Assembly (NCBI RefSeq): GCF_000428945.1
Contig: NZ_AUAX01000020.1
Span: 62,001 to 126,000, forward strand
Origin: Hamadaea tsunoensis DSM 44101
GTDB lineage: Bacteria; Actinomycetota; Actinomycetes; Mycobacteriales; Micromonosporaceae
DNA length: 64,000 bases
Reading direction: 5' to 3'
Part shown: positions 57,325 to 64,000 of the stretch, one piece after another
Numbering within the stretch: position 1 is the first letter of the stretch
How the letters are laid out: the number at the start of each line of letters is the position of its first letter
Notes under the pieces: model-generated
Databases searched by the model: none
What the model was told of the DNA's origin: nothing
The model's input: the letters and a program-made list of their open reading frames with translations, nothing else
Position numbers and translations under genes: made by a program

Positions 57325-58615
57325 GCCCGAACTGGCGGCCGAATCCGTCGCCGGCGTACCCGAGGGGGTCCCGGTCGTCCGCAGACGCGGGGGAGTGCTG
57401 CGCCAGCGCGACTTCCGCCTGCTGTGGATCGGCGAGAGCACGAGCAAGTTCGGCTCGGCGATCACCGGCATCGCCCTGCCCCTGGTGGCCGTCTCCGTGC
57501 TGCACGCGAGCGTCCTGGCGATGGGCGTCCTGTCGGCCCTGGCCTGGCTGCCCTGGCTGCTGCTCGGCCTGCCCGCGGGCGCCTGGGTCGACCGCTGGCC
57601 CCGCCGGCCCGTGATGATCGTCTGCAACGCCGTCGCCTTCGTGCTGCTGGCCAGCATCCCGTTCGTCTACTGGCTCGGCTACCTGAGCATGGGCTACCTG
57701 CTCGTCGTCGCGACCGTCTCCGGCATCGGCGCGGTGTTCTTCGGCCCGGCGTACGGGGCGTACCTGCCGACGCTGGTCGAGGGCGACGACCTCGGCGAGG
57801 CCAACGCCAAGCTCGACGGCAGCGCCCAGGTCGCCTTCATCGGCGGCTCCGGCGTCGGCGGGCTCATCGCCCAGCTGTTCGGCGCGGTCGGCGGCATCCT
57901 CATCGACGCCGTCACCTACCTGGTCGCGGTCGTCAGCCTCAGCGCGATCCGCAAGCGGGAGCCGAAGATGGACCGCTCCGCGAGCCCCACGACCATCCGC
58001 GAGGACATCGCCGAGGGCGTCCGGTTCCTGGTCCGCGACCCCTACATGCGCATCATCGCGCTCTGCGCCGGGATCGAGAACCTCCTGCTCTCCGGGGCCC
58101 TCGCGCTCCTCGTCGTCTTCCTCGTCCGCGACGTCGGGGTCTCGGCCGGGTTCGTCGGCGTCCTGATGATCGCCGACAGCGTGGGCGGTTTCGCCGGCGC
58201 CGTCATCGCCACCCGCGTCAGCAAGTGGCTGGGCACCGCCCGCGCCCTGATCGTGCTCGCCGTCGCCAGCGCGCCGTTCGGCCTGCTGATCCCGTTGACC
58301 ACCAAGGGATTCGGGCTGCTGTTCTTCGCGGTCGGGCTGGGCGTACCGGCGGCGGGCATGGTCGCCTGCGGCATCATCAGCTCCACGTTCCGCCAGCGCT
58401 ACGTCCCGTCGAACATGCAGGGCCGGGTCGGCACGACCGCGATGGTCATCGTCTACGGCAGCATGCCGATCGGCGCGCTCATCGGCGGCGTGCTCGGCTC
58501 CACCCTCGGCATCACGGCCGGCTTGTGGATCATGCTCGCCGGGCTGGCCGCCGCGAAATGGCTGCGGCTCTTCGGCCCCATCAAGAAGACCCGGGATCTG
58601 CCGGTCCCGGCCTAG
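57308..58615 (+). CDS. MFS exporter of the EntS / transmembrane secretion effector type
   Basis: 435 residues, 12 membrane helices. N-terminal half: QRDFRLLWIGESTSKFGSAI, GLPAGAWVDRWPRRPVMI (motif A), FGPAYGAYLPTLVEGDDLGE; C-terminal half with STFRQRYVPSNMQGRVGTTA. This is the MFS_3 pattern of exporters of siderophores and small natural products. It overlaps the FMN enzyme gene by 17 bp and is the last gene of the coupled operon, so it probably exports the pathway product. GGAAGGG precedes ATG 57308 by about 10 bases. Confidence 0.92.
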   Translation: MSITTEPELAAESVAGVPEGVPVVRRRGGVLRQRDFRLLWIGESTSKFGSAITGIALPLVAVSVLHASVLAMGVLSALAWLPWLLLGLPAGAWVDRWPRRPVMIVCNAVAFVLLASIPFVYWLGYLSMGYLLVVATVSGIGAVFFGPAYGAYLPTLVEGDDLGEANAKLDGSAQVAFIGGSGVGGLIAQLFGAVGGILIDAVTYLVAVVSLSAIRKREPKMDRSASPTTIREDIAEGVRFLVRDPYMRIIALCAGIENLLLSGALALLVVFLVRDVGVSAGFVGVLMIADSVGGFAGAVIATRVSKWLGTARALIVLAVASAPFGLLIPLTTKGFGLLFFAVGLGVPAAGMVACGIISSTFRQRYVPSNMQGRVGTTAMVIVYGSMPIGALIGGVLGSTLGITAGLWIMLAGLAAAKWLRLFGPIKKTRDLPVPA

Positions 58616-58653
58616 TCCCACCCGCGCGCGGTCCGTCGGGCCACGCTTTTCCG

Positions 58654-58683
58654 CCCTGTGTACGCGTACCGGCGTACACAGGG
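58654..58683. promoter_or_regulatory. 30-bp perfect palindrome upstream of the SDR gene
   Basis: CCCTGTGTACGC (58654-58665) and GCGTACACAGGG (58672-58683) are perfect 12-bp arms around GTACCG. Placed 38 bp after the MFS stop and just before the SDR start, without a T-tract, it looks like a TetR-type operator rather than a terminator. Confidence 0.55.
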
Positions 58684-58696
58684 CATGATGATCGTC

Positions 58697-59443
58697 ATGG
58701 GACGGGCGATTCTGGTGACCGGCGGGGCCCGGGGGATCGGGCGGGCGATCGTCGAGGCGTTCGCGGCGGGCGGCGACCGGGTGGCGATCCACTACCGGGG
58801 TTCCGCCGCCTCGGCCGCCGAGCTGCGGGATGCCCTGCCGGGTGAAGGGCATGCCGTGGTGCAGGGCGACATGGCCGATCCGGCCTCGGTACGCGCGATG
58901 GTGGACGGGGCGGCCGAGGCGCTCGGCGGGCTCGATGTGCTGGTGAACAACGCGGCGATGTACACGACGCACCCCGTGCTGGAAGTGTCCTATGAGGAAT
59001 GGCAGGCCGAGTGGCGGGCCACCCTCGACACGAACCTGGTCGGTGCGGCGAACGCGATCTGGTGCGCGGCACGGCACCTGCGCGACCGTGGCGGCCGGAT
59101 CATCAACGTCTCCTCGCGCGGGGCCTTCCGCGGCGAGCCGCGGCACGCGGCCTACGGCGCGAGCAAGGCGGGCCTGAACTCGCTGACGCAGTCGATGGCC
59201 GTCGCCCTCGCGCCGTACGGCATCGCGGTGGCCGCGGTGGCGCCCGGGTTCGTGGCGACGGACATGGCGCGGGAACGGCTCGAATCCGCCGACGGACCGG
59301 CGATCCGGGCGGAGAGCCCGTTCGAGCGGGTGGCGGAGCCGCAGGAGGTCGCGTCGGCGGTGCACTGGCTGGCGTCACCGCTGGCGCAGTGGGCGTCGGG
59401 CGCGATCATCGACCTCAACGGGGCGTCATACCTGCGCACGTAG
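58697..59443 (+). CDS. SDR-family oxidoreductase
   Basis: 248 residues. Classical short-chain dehydrogenase: NAD(P)-binding TGGARGIG at 8-15, NNAAMYT, catalytic Ser in NVSSRGAFRG (about 139-140), Tyr153 and Lys157 in YGASK, and the C-terminal WASGAIIDLNGASYLRT. FabG-like length; Asn-Ser-Tyr-Lys tetrad complete. The substrate is unknown. The start could also be ATG 58685 or 58688. It sits 80 bp after the exporter and behind a palindromic operator, so it is probably regulated separately from the mutase operon. Confidence 0.9.
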   Translation: MGRAILVTGGARGIGRAIVEAFAAGGDRVAIHYRGSAASAAELRDALPGEGHAVVQGDMADPASVRAMVDGAAEALGGLDVLVNNAAMYTTHPVLEVSYEEWQAEWRATLDTNLVGAANAIWCAARHLRDRGGRIINVSSRGAFRGEPRHAAYGASKAGLNSLTQSMAVALAPYGIAVAAVAPGFVATDMARERLESADGPAIRAESPFERVAEPQEVASAVHWLASPLAQWASGAIIDLNGASYLRT

Positions 59444-59459
59444 AGCTGCGTACATGCGG

Positions 59460-59513
59460 CGGTGTTCAGGTGATCCACGTCGGCCGCCGTCGGCGTCGAT
59501 CACCCGAACACCG
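59460..59513. terminator. Strong hairpin between convergent genes, putative bidirectional terminator
   Basis: CGGTGTTCAGGTGATC (59460-59475) pairs with GATCACCCGAACACCG (59498-59513), 15 of 16 positions, between the convergent SDR and NmrA genes. No clear T-run, as is common in actinomycete terminators. Confidence 0.6.
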
Positions 59514-59516
59514 TTA

Positions 59517-60401
59517 CTACCGCTCGAACACGGCCCGATTCTCGCGGATGAACGTCGCCAACGATTGCGGCGGCGCGCCCCCGATCGTCTCGACGACGTC
59601 GGTGACCAGGTCCTGCTCGCCGTGCTGGTGTGCCTCGGCCACCCGCGAGAGGTGTTCGATCAGGTACGCGGGCACACCGTCCACCTGGGACAGCATCTGC
59701 CGCCACCGCTCGACGGGGATGTCCGCGTACTCCACCCGGCGGCCGAGTACGCGGCTGAACACGTCGGCCTGCTCGGCCATGGACAAGGACGCGGGCCCCG
59801 TCGGCACGTACGTCCTGCCCTGATGCGGGGCCGGATCGGCCAGCACCCCGGCGACCACGCGCGCGACATCGTGGCCGGCGACGGGGGCGTGCCGCGCGCT
59901 GCCGTACGGCAGGTACATCCTGCCCTCGGCCCGGATCGTCGCCGCGCCGGCGATGGTGATGAGGTTTTCCAGGAAGAACGGCGGTCGCAGGTGCGTGACG
60001 GCGATCCCCGACCAGTCGAGGACGCGCTCGGCGAGCCAGTGCCGGCGGGCCGCCGGGCTCGCATGGTCCGGACGGGCCGTGATCTGCGACATGTTCACGA
60101 TCGACCGCAGGCCGGCGCGTCTCCCGGCGGCCGCGAACGTCGTCGTCGCCTCCAGCAGCCCTTCCTCGAGCGGATACGTGAAATACGCGCCGGTCACTCC
60201 GTCGAGTGCGGAGGCGACATCGCCGAGGTCGCGCAGGTCGCCGACGGCGATGTCGGCGCCCAGCGCCTTGAGCTCGGCGGCCCGGGCGTCGTCCTGGCGA
60301 ACGAACGCGCGGACGGGCAGTCCTCGCGCGAGCAGCTGCCGCGCGGCGTGGTTGCCGGTCGCGCCGTGGCGCCCCGCGGCGCCGGCGATCAGTAGTGTCA
60401 T
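59517..60401 (-). CDS. NmrA-family NAD(P)-binding protein
   Basis: 294 residues. N-terminal LLIAGAAGRHGATGNHAARQ is the NmrA-type dinucleotide loop; VRAFVRQDDARAAELKALGA and VGDLRDLGDVASALDGV follow, and THLRPPFFLENLI is the conserved central segment. Family members are quinone reductases (QorB-like) or redox sensors lacking the SDR Tyr/Lys dyad. GAAGGGGG about 10 bases before ATG 60401 fixes the start. Divergent from an HxlR regulator at 60580, the common QorR/QorB-like pairing. Confidence 0.9.
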   Translation of the reverse strand: MTLLIAGAAGRHGATGNHAARQLLARGLPVRAFVRQDDARAAELKALGADIAVGDLRDLGDVASALDGVTGAYFTYPLEEGLLEATTTFAAAGRRAGLRSIVNMSQITARPDHASPAARRHWLAERVLDWSGIAVTHLRPPFFLENLITIAGAATIRAEGRMYLPYGSARHAPVAGHDVARVVAGVLADPAPHQGRTYVPTGPASLSMAEQADVFSRVLGRRVEYADIPVERWRQMLSQVDGVPAYLIEHLSRVAEAHQHGEQDLVTDVVETIGGAPPQSLATFIRENRAVFER

Positions 60402-60514
60402 CGTGCTTTTCCCCCTTCTGGGGTGCGGGTCGGCTGCACCGTTCCCTGCGGTGCGGTGGCGTGCGTACGCCGGCCGCGGGGACGAGTTTCCGAAGTGGAC
60501 GAGCCGTGCTGCGA

Positions 60515-60545
60515 AAGTAGCAGTCAGCACTTCGAATTTACAAGT
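60515..60545. promoter_or_regulatory. AAGT/ACTT half-sites between NmrA and HxlR genes
   Basis: AAGT at 60515, ACTT at 60529 and AAGT at 60542, with 13-14-bp steps and an A/T-rich core (CGAATTTAC), in the 178-bp divergent region. Candidate binding site of the HxlR protein. Confidence 0.35.
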
Positions 60546-60579
60546 AAGGAATTCGACAATCGCAGGCTACGCTGTGGGC

Positions 60580-61221
60580 ATGGTTGCGCGGGCTTACGAC
60601 GAGGGCTGCGCCGCGACGCACGCCCTCGACCTGGTGGGTGAGCGCTGGGCCCTGCTGATCGTCCGTGAGCTGCTGTTCGGGCCCAAGCGGTTCACGGATC
60701 TGGACGGCCGGCTCGCCGGCGCCAGTACGAGCGTGCTGTCCCAGCGGCTGCAGGAACTCGCCGCGGCGGGCGTCCTCACCCGCCGCAAGCTGCCCCCTCC
60801 GGCGGGCTCGTGGGTGTACGAGCTGACCGACTGGGGCCGGGAGCTGGAGCCGATCATCATGGGGCTGGGCCGGTGGGGCATCCAGTCTCCGCGGTTCGAC
60901 TGCGAGGCGCCGGTCACTCCCGCGAGCATGGCGCTCGCGCTCAAGGGGTTCGCCCCATCCGCCAGGGTCGAGAAACTGGCCGGTCTGGTCGAACTGGAGC
61001 TCGACGGCGAGGTCTTCCACGCCTTCGTACAGGACGGCCGGCTGCGGGTCACCGCGGCGACGGGCCGCCACCCCGACGCGAGGATCATCGCCAGCCCCGG
61101 CCGCCTGTGGCCGTTCCTGCGCGGCCTCGCGGCCACCCCCGGCAACCTGCGGAACAACGGCATCCGGACCGAAGGGGACGAGGCGACCGCGGTCGCGCTC
61201 CTGGTCGCCGTGGGCAGCTGA
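60580..61221 (+). CDS. HxlR-family regulator with C-terminal SCP2-like domain
   Basis: 213 residues. HxlR winged helix at 10-95: HALDLVGERWALLIVRELLF, RFTDLDGRLAGASTSVLSQR, LQELAAAGVLTRRKL. The redox Cys of QorR/YodB is represented by Cys11 (DEGCAATH). Residues about 115-213 resemble an SCP2 sterol-binding-like domain (ELDGEVFHAFVQDGRLRVT), a fusion often seen in actinobacterial HxlR proteins. Divergent from NmrA and likely its repressor. Confidence 0.9.
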   Translation: MVARAYDEGCAATHALDLVGERWALLIVRELLFGPKRFTDLDGRLAGASTSVLSQRLQELAAAGVLTRRKLPPPAGSWVYELTDWGRELEPIIMGLGRWGIQSPRFDCEAPVTPASMALALKGFAPSARVEKLAGLVELELDGEVFHAFVQDGRLRVTAATGRHPDARIIASPGRLWPFLRGLAATPGNLRNNGIRTEGDEATAVALLVAVGS

Positions 61222-61300
61222 CCACAGTGGATCCCGGCGTGGACGAGCGTCGCGAATGTGAGAGGCATTCGGGCCATGGAAATCCACGAGATCGTGAGCG

Positions 61301-61939
61301 ATGATGCGGATGGCCGCTGCGATCCGGCCGGATCCCGGGGCCGCTGACGTCATGGCGGGGGTGGGTCCGATGGCGGTCGCGCGCGACGAGGCCATGCATG
61401 CGGCGGTCCTGGTCGAGGCCGCGGTCCGCGACGGTGCCCGCAGGCAGCGGGGCCGGCTCGCGTACGTGGTCGCGTTGCTGGTCGCGGTGGCGGTCGTCGG
61501 TCTCATCGGCTGGGTGCTGGTGTTCGCGATCGACGTCGGCGACAACCCGACGTCCGGCTGCCATTGCGTCATCGCCGTCAGGCGGATTCCGTTGCCGATC
61601 GGCTGGCTGGGCTTCCTGCTGAAGCCGCTGCTGTACCTCGTCGGCGGGGCGGCGCTGCTGGTCGCCCTGCTGTGGTTCGTGGAAGCCGTCCGGGCGCTGA
61701 CCGGGGCCGACATCGACTGGGGGCGCAGGCTTCTCGAGCCGTGCCCGACCTGCGGCCGGGAGACGTTGCGGGCGAACGTGGTGACCGACACCGTGCACGA
61801 CGGTGACGTGCGCATCCGCCGGCGCGGGAGTGTCACGGTGTGCACCGACCCGGAGTGCGACTACGCGACGGCGTCCGGTCCGCAGGGCGAGGACTCGCCG
61901 ATCGCCGTCGAGGTGAGGCCCGCTGGGCAGCGCGTTTAG
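61301..61939 (+). CDS. Membrane protein with C-terminal zinc-ribbon-like Cys pairs
   Basis: 212 residues. Two membrane helices (VVALLVAVAVVGLIGWVLVF, about 56-75, and LLKPLLYLVGGAALLVALLW, about 107-126) separated by a loop with CHC. The cytoplasmic C-terminus has CPTCGRE and CTDPECDY, two Cys pairs about 35 residues apart that could bind zinc like a ribbon. Not recognised. ATG 61301 or ATG 61370 may be the start. Confidence 0.6.
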   Translation: MMRMAAAIRPDPGAADVMAGVGPMAVARDEAMHAAVLVEAAVRDGARRQRGRLAYVVALLVAVAVVGLIGWVLVFAIDVGDNPTSGCHCVIAVRRIPLPIGWLGFLLKPLLYLVGGAALLVALLWFVEAVRALTGADIDWGRRLLEPCPTCGRETLRANVVTDTVHDGDVRIRRRGSVTVCTDPECDYATASGPQGEDSPIAVEVRPAGQRV

Positions 61940-61999
61940 TCTTTTGTCGGAAATGCCAACACTATCCGCATCCTCGACCCGTTGAGGAGGTCGGCACCC

Positions 62000-62029
62000 A
62001 TGATCCGGGTGCCCGCACTCATCGTCTGA
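62000..62029 (+). CDS. Possible 9-residue leader peptide upstream of the hydrolase
   Basis: ATG to TGA encodes MIRVPALIV. GAGGAGG at 61984-61990 gives it a good ribosome site, and its stop overlaps the AGGAGG of the following hydrolase gene, whose TTG start is 9 bp after the stop. This arrangement suggests translational coupling or a leader-type control, but it could be chance. Confidence 0.35.
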   Translation: MIRVPALIV

Positions 62030-62038
62030 GGAGGCATT

Positions 62039-62875
62039 TTGACCCGCGTACGCTTAAGAACCAGGTTCGCGGTCCTCACCGCGCTCGCCGGACTGCTCGC
62101 GTTCGCCCTGCCCGCCCCCGGCGCGGCCGCGAACGCCGGCGCCCGCTCCCACCACGTCAAACCGAAGCCGACCGTGGTCCTCGTCCACGGTGCCTGGGCC
62201 GACGGCTCCTCGTGGAACGCGGTCGCTCAGCGCCTGATCCAGGACGGGTATCCGGTCCGGATGCCGCCGAACCCGCTGCGCAACCTGAGCACCGACGCGC
62301 AGACGGTCTCGGACTTCCTGTCCACCGTCACCGGGCCGGTCATCCTGGTCGGACACTCCTACGGCGGCGCGGTCATCACCAACGCCGCCAACGGGCACGC
62401 CAACGTGAAGGCACTCGTCTACGTCGACGCCTTCGCGCCGGCCGCCGGTGAGTCGATCTTCCCGCTCGCGGGCGCCGGCTCGGTCGTCCTGGGCGACCCG
62501 GCCACCGTGTTCGACACCGCGGCGTATCCGGGTGCTCCGCCCGGCGACGTCGACCTGTATCTGAAGCACGACCTGTTCGTCACGTCGTTCGCGAACGGCG
62601 TACCTCGGTCGCAGGCCGAGTTGCTGTGGGCGGCCCAGCGGCCGATCGCCTACAGCGCGGGGACCGTGCCGTCCGGGGTGCCGGCGTACCTGACCATCCG
62701 GTCCTGGTACGTCCTCGGCACCCAGGACAAGGTGATCACGCCGGACGCGCAGCGGATGATGGCCGAACGGGCCGGCGCCAGGATCACCGAGGTCCGCGCG
62801 GGGCACCTTTCGATGATCACTCGCCCGGACGTCGTCACCGGCGTCATCGAGCAGGCGGTACGCGCGACCGCGTGA
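62039..62875 (+). CDS. Secreted alpha/beta hydrolase
   Basis: 278 residues. Signal peptide RFAVLTALAGLLAFALPAPG with cleavage near AAANAG (residue about 32). Hydrolase features: VVLVHGAWADGSSWNAVAQR, nucleophile in LVGHSYGGAVI, Asp in YVLGTQDKVI and His in VRAGHLSMI. This is the AB hydrolase 6 (salicylate esterase/MenH-like) branch found in many secreted actinomycete proteins. The start is TTG 62039, a rare codon, with AGGAGG four bases upstream; no better start codon is in frame. Confidence 0.88.
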   Translation: MTRVRLRTRFAVLTALAGLLAFALPAPGAAANAGARSHHVKPKPTVVLVHGAWADGSSWNAVAQRLIQDGYPVRMPPNPLRNLSTDAQTVSDFLSTVTGPVILVGHSYGGAVITNAANGHANVKALVYVDAFAPAAGESIFPLAGAGSVVLGDPATVFDTAAYPGAPPGDVDLYLKHDLFVTSFANGVPRSQAELLWAAQRPIAYSAGTVPSGVPAYLTIRSWYVLGTQDKVITPDAQRMMAERAGARITEVRAGHLSMITRPDVVTGVIEQAVRATA

Positions 62876-62943
62876 TCCGCACCGGTCCGGCCATCCGCAA
62901 CGGGGGGTGGCCGGACCGTGCGCGCGTACGCCGCACGAGGTCG

Positions 62944-64000
62944 TCAGGTCGAGCGAAGCTTCTCACGCAGCTCGACGGTCAGCGGGCTGTCGGTGTTCTC
63001 GGCGCGGGCGAGGGCCTGCCGGTAGGACTCCGCGGCGGCGGCGGCGTCGCCCGCGTCGAGTTCGCAGTCGCCCAGGTACCGCAGCGTGCTCGCCGCCCGG
63101 GCGGGTTCGACGGCGAGGTCGAACAGCCGCGCGCCGTGCCGGTAGGCGTCGCACGCCGGAGCGTGGCGGCCGAGCCGGTGCAGGGCGGCGCCGTAGGTGT
63201 CCCAGGTGGCCGCGGCGTGGGTGGATTCGCTGAAACCGGCGGCCGCCAACATGTCCAGCGCCTCACGGCAGTGCCCGATCGCCGCGTCGAACTCGCCGAG
63301 GTGGACTTCGGCCCAGGCGATGGCGTTGATCGATCCCGCCGCCCACTCGTCGTGCCCGGCCTCCCGGAACACCTCGTACGCGTCCCGCGCGGCGGCGCAC
63401 ACGGCGGTGTAGTCGCCGCGGCTGAAGTACATATGGGCGAGCCCGTTCATCGCGTTGCCGAGGACCCGCCGGTTGCCGGTACGCCGCAGGCACTCGATGG
63501 CGCGGCGGAACTGCGTCTCCGCCTCGTCTTCGCGGCCGAATTTGAGGTACGCGTACCCCAGCGAGCGGTGCAGCCAGCCGCGTTCGGCGTCGTCGTCCAG
63601 CAGTTCGGCGACGGGCAGCAGCCGCTCGGCCACGGTCAGCCAGTCGTTCCAGTGCCCGGCGCGGTCGAGGAAGAAGCCGATCGCGCGGCCGAGCCCGGTG
63701 GCCTGCTCGTTCCAGCCCCGGTCGGCGAGGTCGGCGACGGTGTGGACGAGGTTCGCCCGTTCGGCGGTCAGCCATCGGCGGGCGTCGTCGGCGTCGGTCA
63801 GCGGTGCGCGTACGGCGGTCGCCAGGGTCTCGTGCGCGACCGGCTCCTGGGGGTAGAGGAGCACCCGGGCGTCCCATGCCGTCTCGTAGTAGTGCTGGTA
63901 GAGGCGCAGCCGGGCGGCGCTCAGCGCATCGGGTTCCTCCTGCGCGGCCGCCAGTTCCGCCGCGTACGCGATCAGGAGGTCATGGGCGCCGAAACGGTCC
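62944..64000 (-). CDS. AfsR-like STAND/TPR regulator, C-terminal part (cut by window edge)
   Basis: About 350 C-terminal residues; the 5' end lies beyond position 64000. HDLLIAYAAELAAAQ followed by RLYQHYYETAWDA is the winged-helix end of the STAND module in AfsR-like regulators. WLTAERANLVHTVADLADRG and at least five TPRs follow (GRAIGFFLDRAGHWNDWLTV, SLGYAYLKFGREDEAETQFR, YLGDCELDAGDAAAAAESYR). The N-terminal SARP or LuxR part cannot be seen. It is convergent with the secreted hydrolase at 62039, 68 bp apart. Confidence 0.88.
   Translation of the reverse strand, partial: DRFGAHDLLIAYAAELAAAQEEPDALSAARLRLYQHYYETAWDARVLLYPQEPVAHETLATAVRAPLTDADDARRWLTAERANLVHTVADLADRGWNEQATGLGRAIGFFLDRAGHWNDWLTVAERLLPVAELLDDDAERGWLHRSLGYAYLKFGREDEAETQFRRAIECLRRTGNRRVLGNAMNGLAHMYFSRGDYTAVCAAARDAYEVFREAGHDEWAAGSINAIAWAEVHLGEFDAAIGHCREALDMLAAAGFSESTHAAATWDTYGAALHRLGRHAPACDAYRHGARLFDLAVEPARAASTLRYLGDCELDAGDAAAAAESYRQALARAENTDSPLTVELREKLRST

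Noticed and set aside
1-64000. tRNA, rRNA, tmRNA and known riboswitches
   Set aside because: I looked for tRNA-like arms (GGTTCGAATCC-type T-loops), rRNA segments and cobalamin-riboswitch cores near the mutase operon and saw none; a covariance search could still find a divergent one.

Overview
The window is very GC-rich DNA (clearly above 70% by eye) with many GTG starts, stop/start overlaps of the ATGA, GTGA and TGATG type, OmpR two-component pairs, AfsR/SARP-type regulators and Tat or Sec secreted polysaccharide-active enzymes. This points to a filamentous actinomycete. The constant use of the hexamer GCGTAC/GTACGC and the gene types suggest Micromonosporaceae (Actinoplanes-like), but that placement is inference. 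I see no rRNA, tRNA, CRISPR array, transposase or phage structural gene. It reads as a chromosomal accessory region.

Layout. 1-6.1 kb: an MFS exporter (cut by the left edge), its divergent XRE/MmyB regulator, a DHFR-like reductase, a LysR/EamA divergent pair, an ArsR-like regulator and a lipoprotein beta-propeller. 6.7-12.7 kb: an alpha/beta hydrolase, a SUFU protein and a run of DUF885, DoxX, transglutaminase-like and FMN-reductase genes. 13-14.8 kb: two coupled MEDS-domain sensor proteins (MEDS-STAS and MEDS-HATPase). 14.8-22 kb: carbohydrate genes (GH43 xylosidase, CBM2-pectate lyase, and a coupled GT4 / unknown / GH130 operon). 22.6-26.4 kb: a small basic protein, a non-RD Ser/Thr kinase and a VWA protein. 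27.4-38.2 kb: two two-component systems, one beside a secreted serine hydrolase, the other divergent from a MacAB-like efflux operon and translationally coupled to a holin-phosphodiesterase fusion and an MBL hydrolase. 41-47.3 kb: secreted nuclease/phosphatase-like protein, RraA, DUF4291, M28 peptidase and small secreted proteins. 47.6-50.5 kb: a large SARP-STAND-TPR regulator. 51.4-58.6 kb: a compact putative metabolite locus. 58.7-64 kb: SDR, NmrA/HxlR pair, membrane and hydrolase genes, and a second AfsR-like regulator cut by the right edge.

The candidate undescribed system is at 51.4-58.6 kb. A small secreted peptide with a DTPWG motif is divergent from an XRE-STAND regulator. About 60 bp after the regulator come two coupled subunits of B12-dependent glutamate (methylaspartate) mutase, a stand-alone AsnRS/AsnA-type ligase core without an anticodon-binding domain, an FMN glutamate-synthase-like enzyme without the iron-sulphur cysteines, and an MFS exporter. 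The parsimonious reading is glutamate to 3-methylaspartate, carboxylate activation, an FMN step and export of a small amino-acid-derived product. No NRPS or PKS gene is in the window.

The second striking signal is non-coding. Five intergenic regions carry nine copies of a phased repeat whose arms all begin TGATC. Four-arm copies (two forward arms, two inverted) are 145-147 bp long and three-arm copies are 104 bp. Arm-to-arm spacing is fixed at 41-42 bp and the inner palindrome at 62-63 bp, although the arm sequence differs between subfamilies. These arrays are accompanied by a 21-bp box (TTTGTCGCGACTGTCCGATA plus T) and by a roughly 160-220-bp element that sits at gene 3' ends pointing away from the gene. 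A separate family of long palindromes (arms up to 35 bp) lies at three other gene 3' ends.
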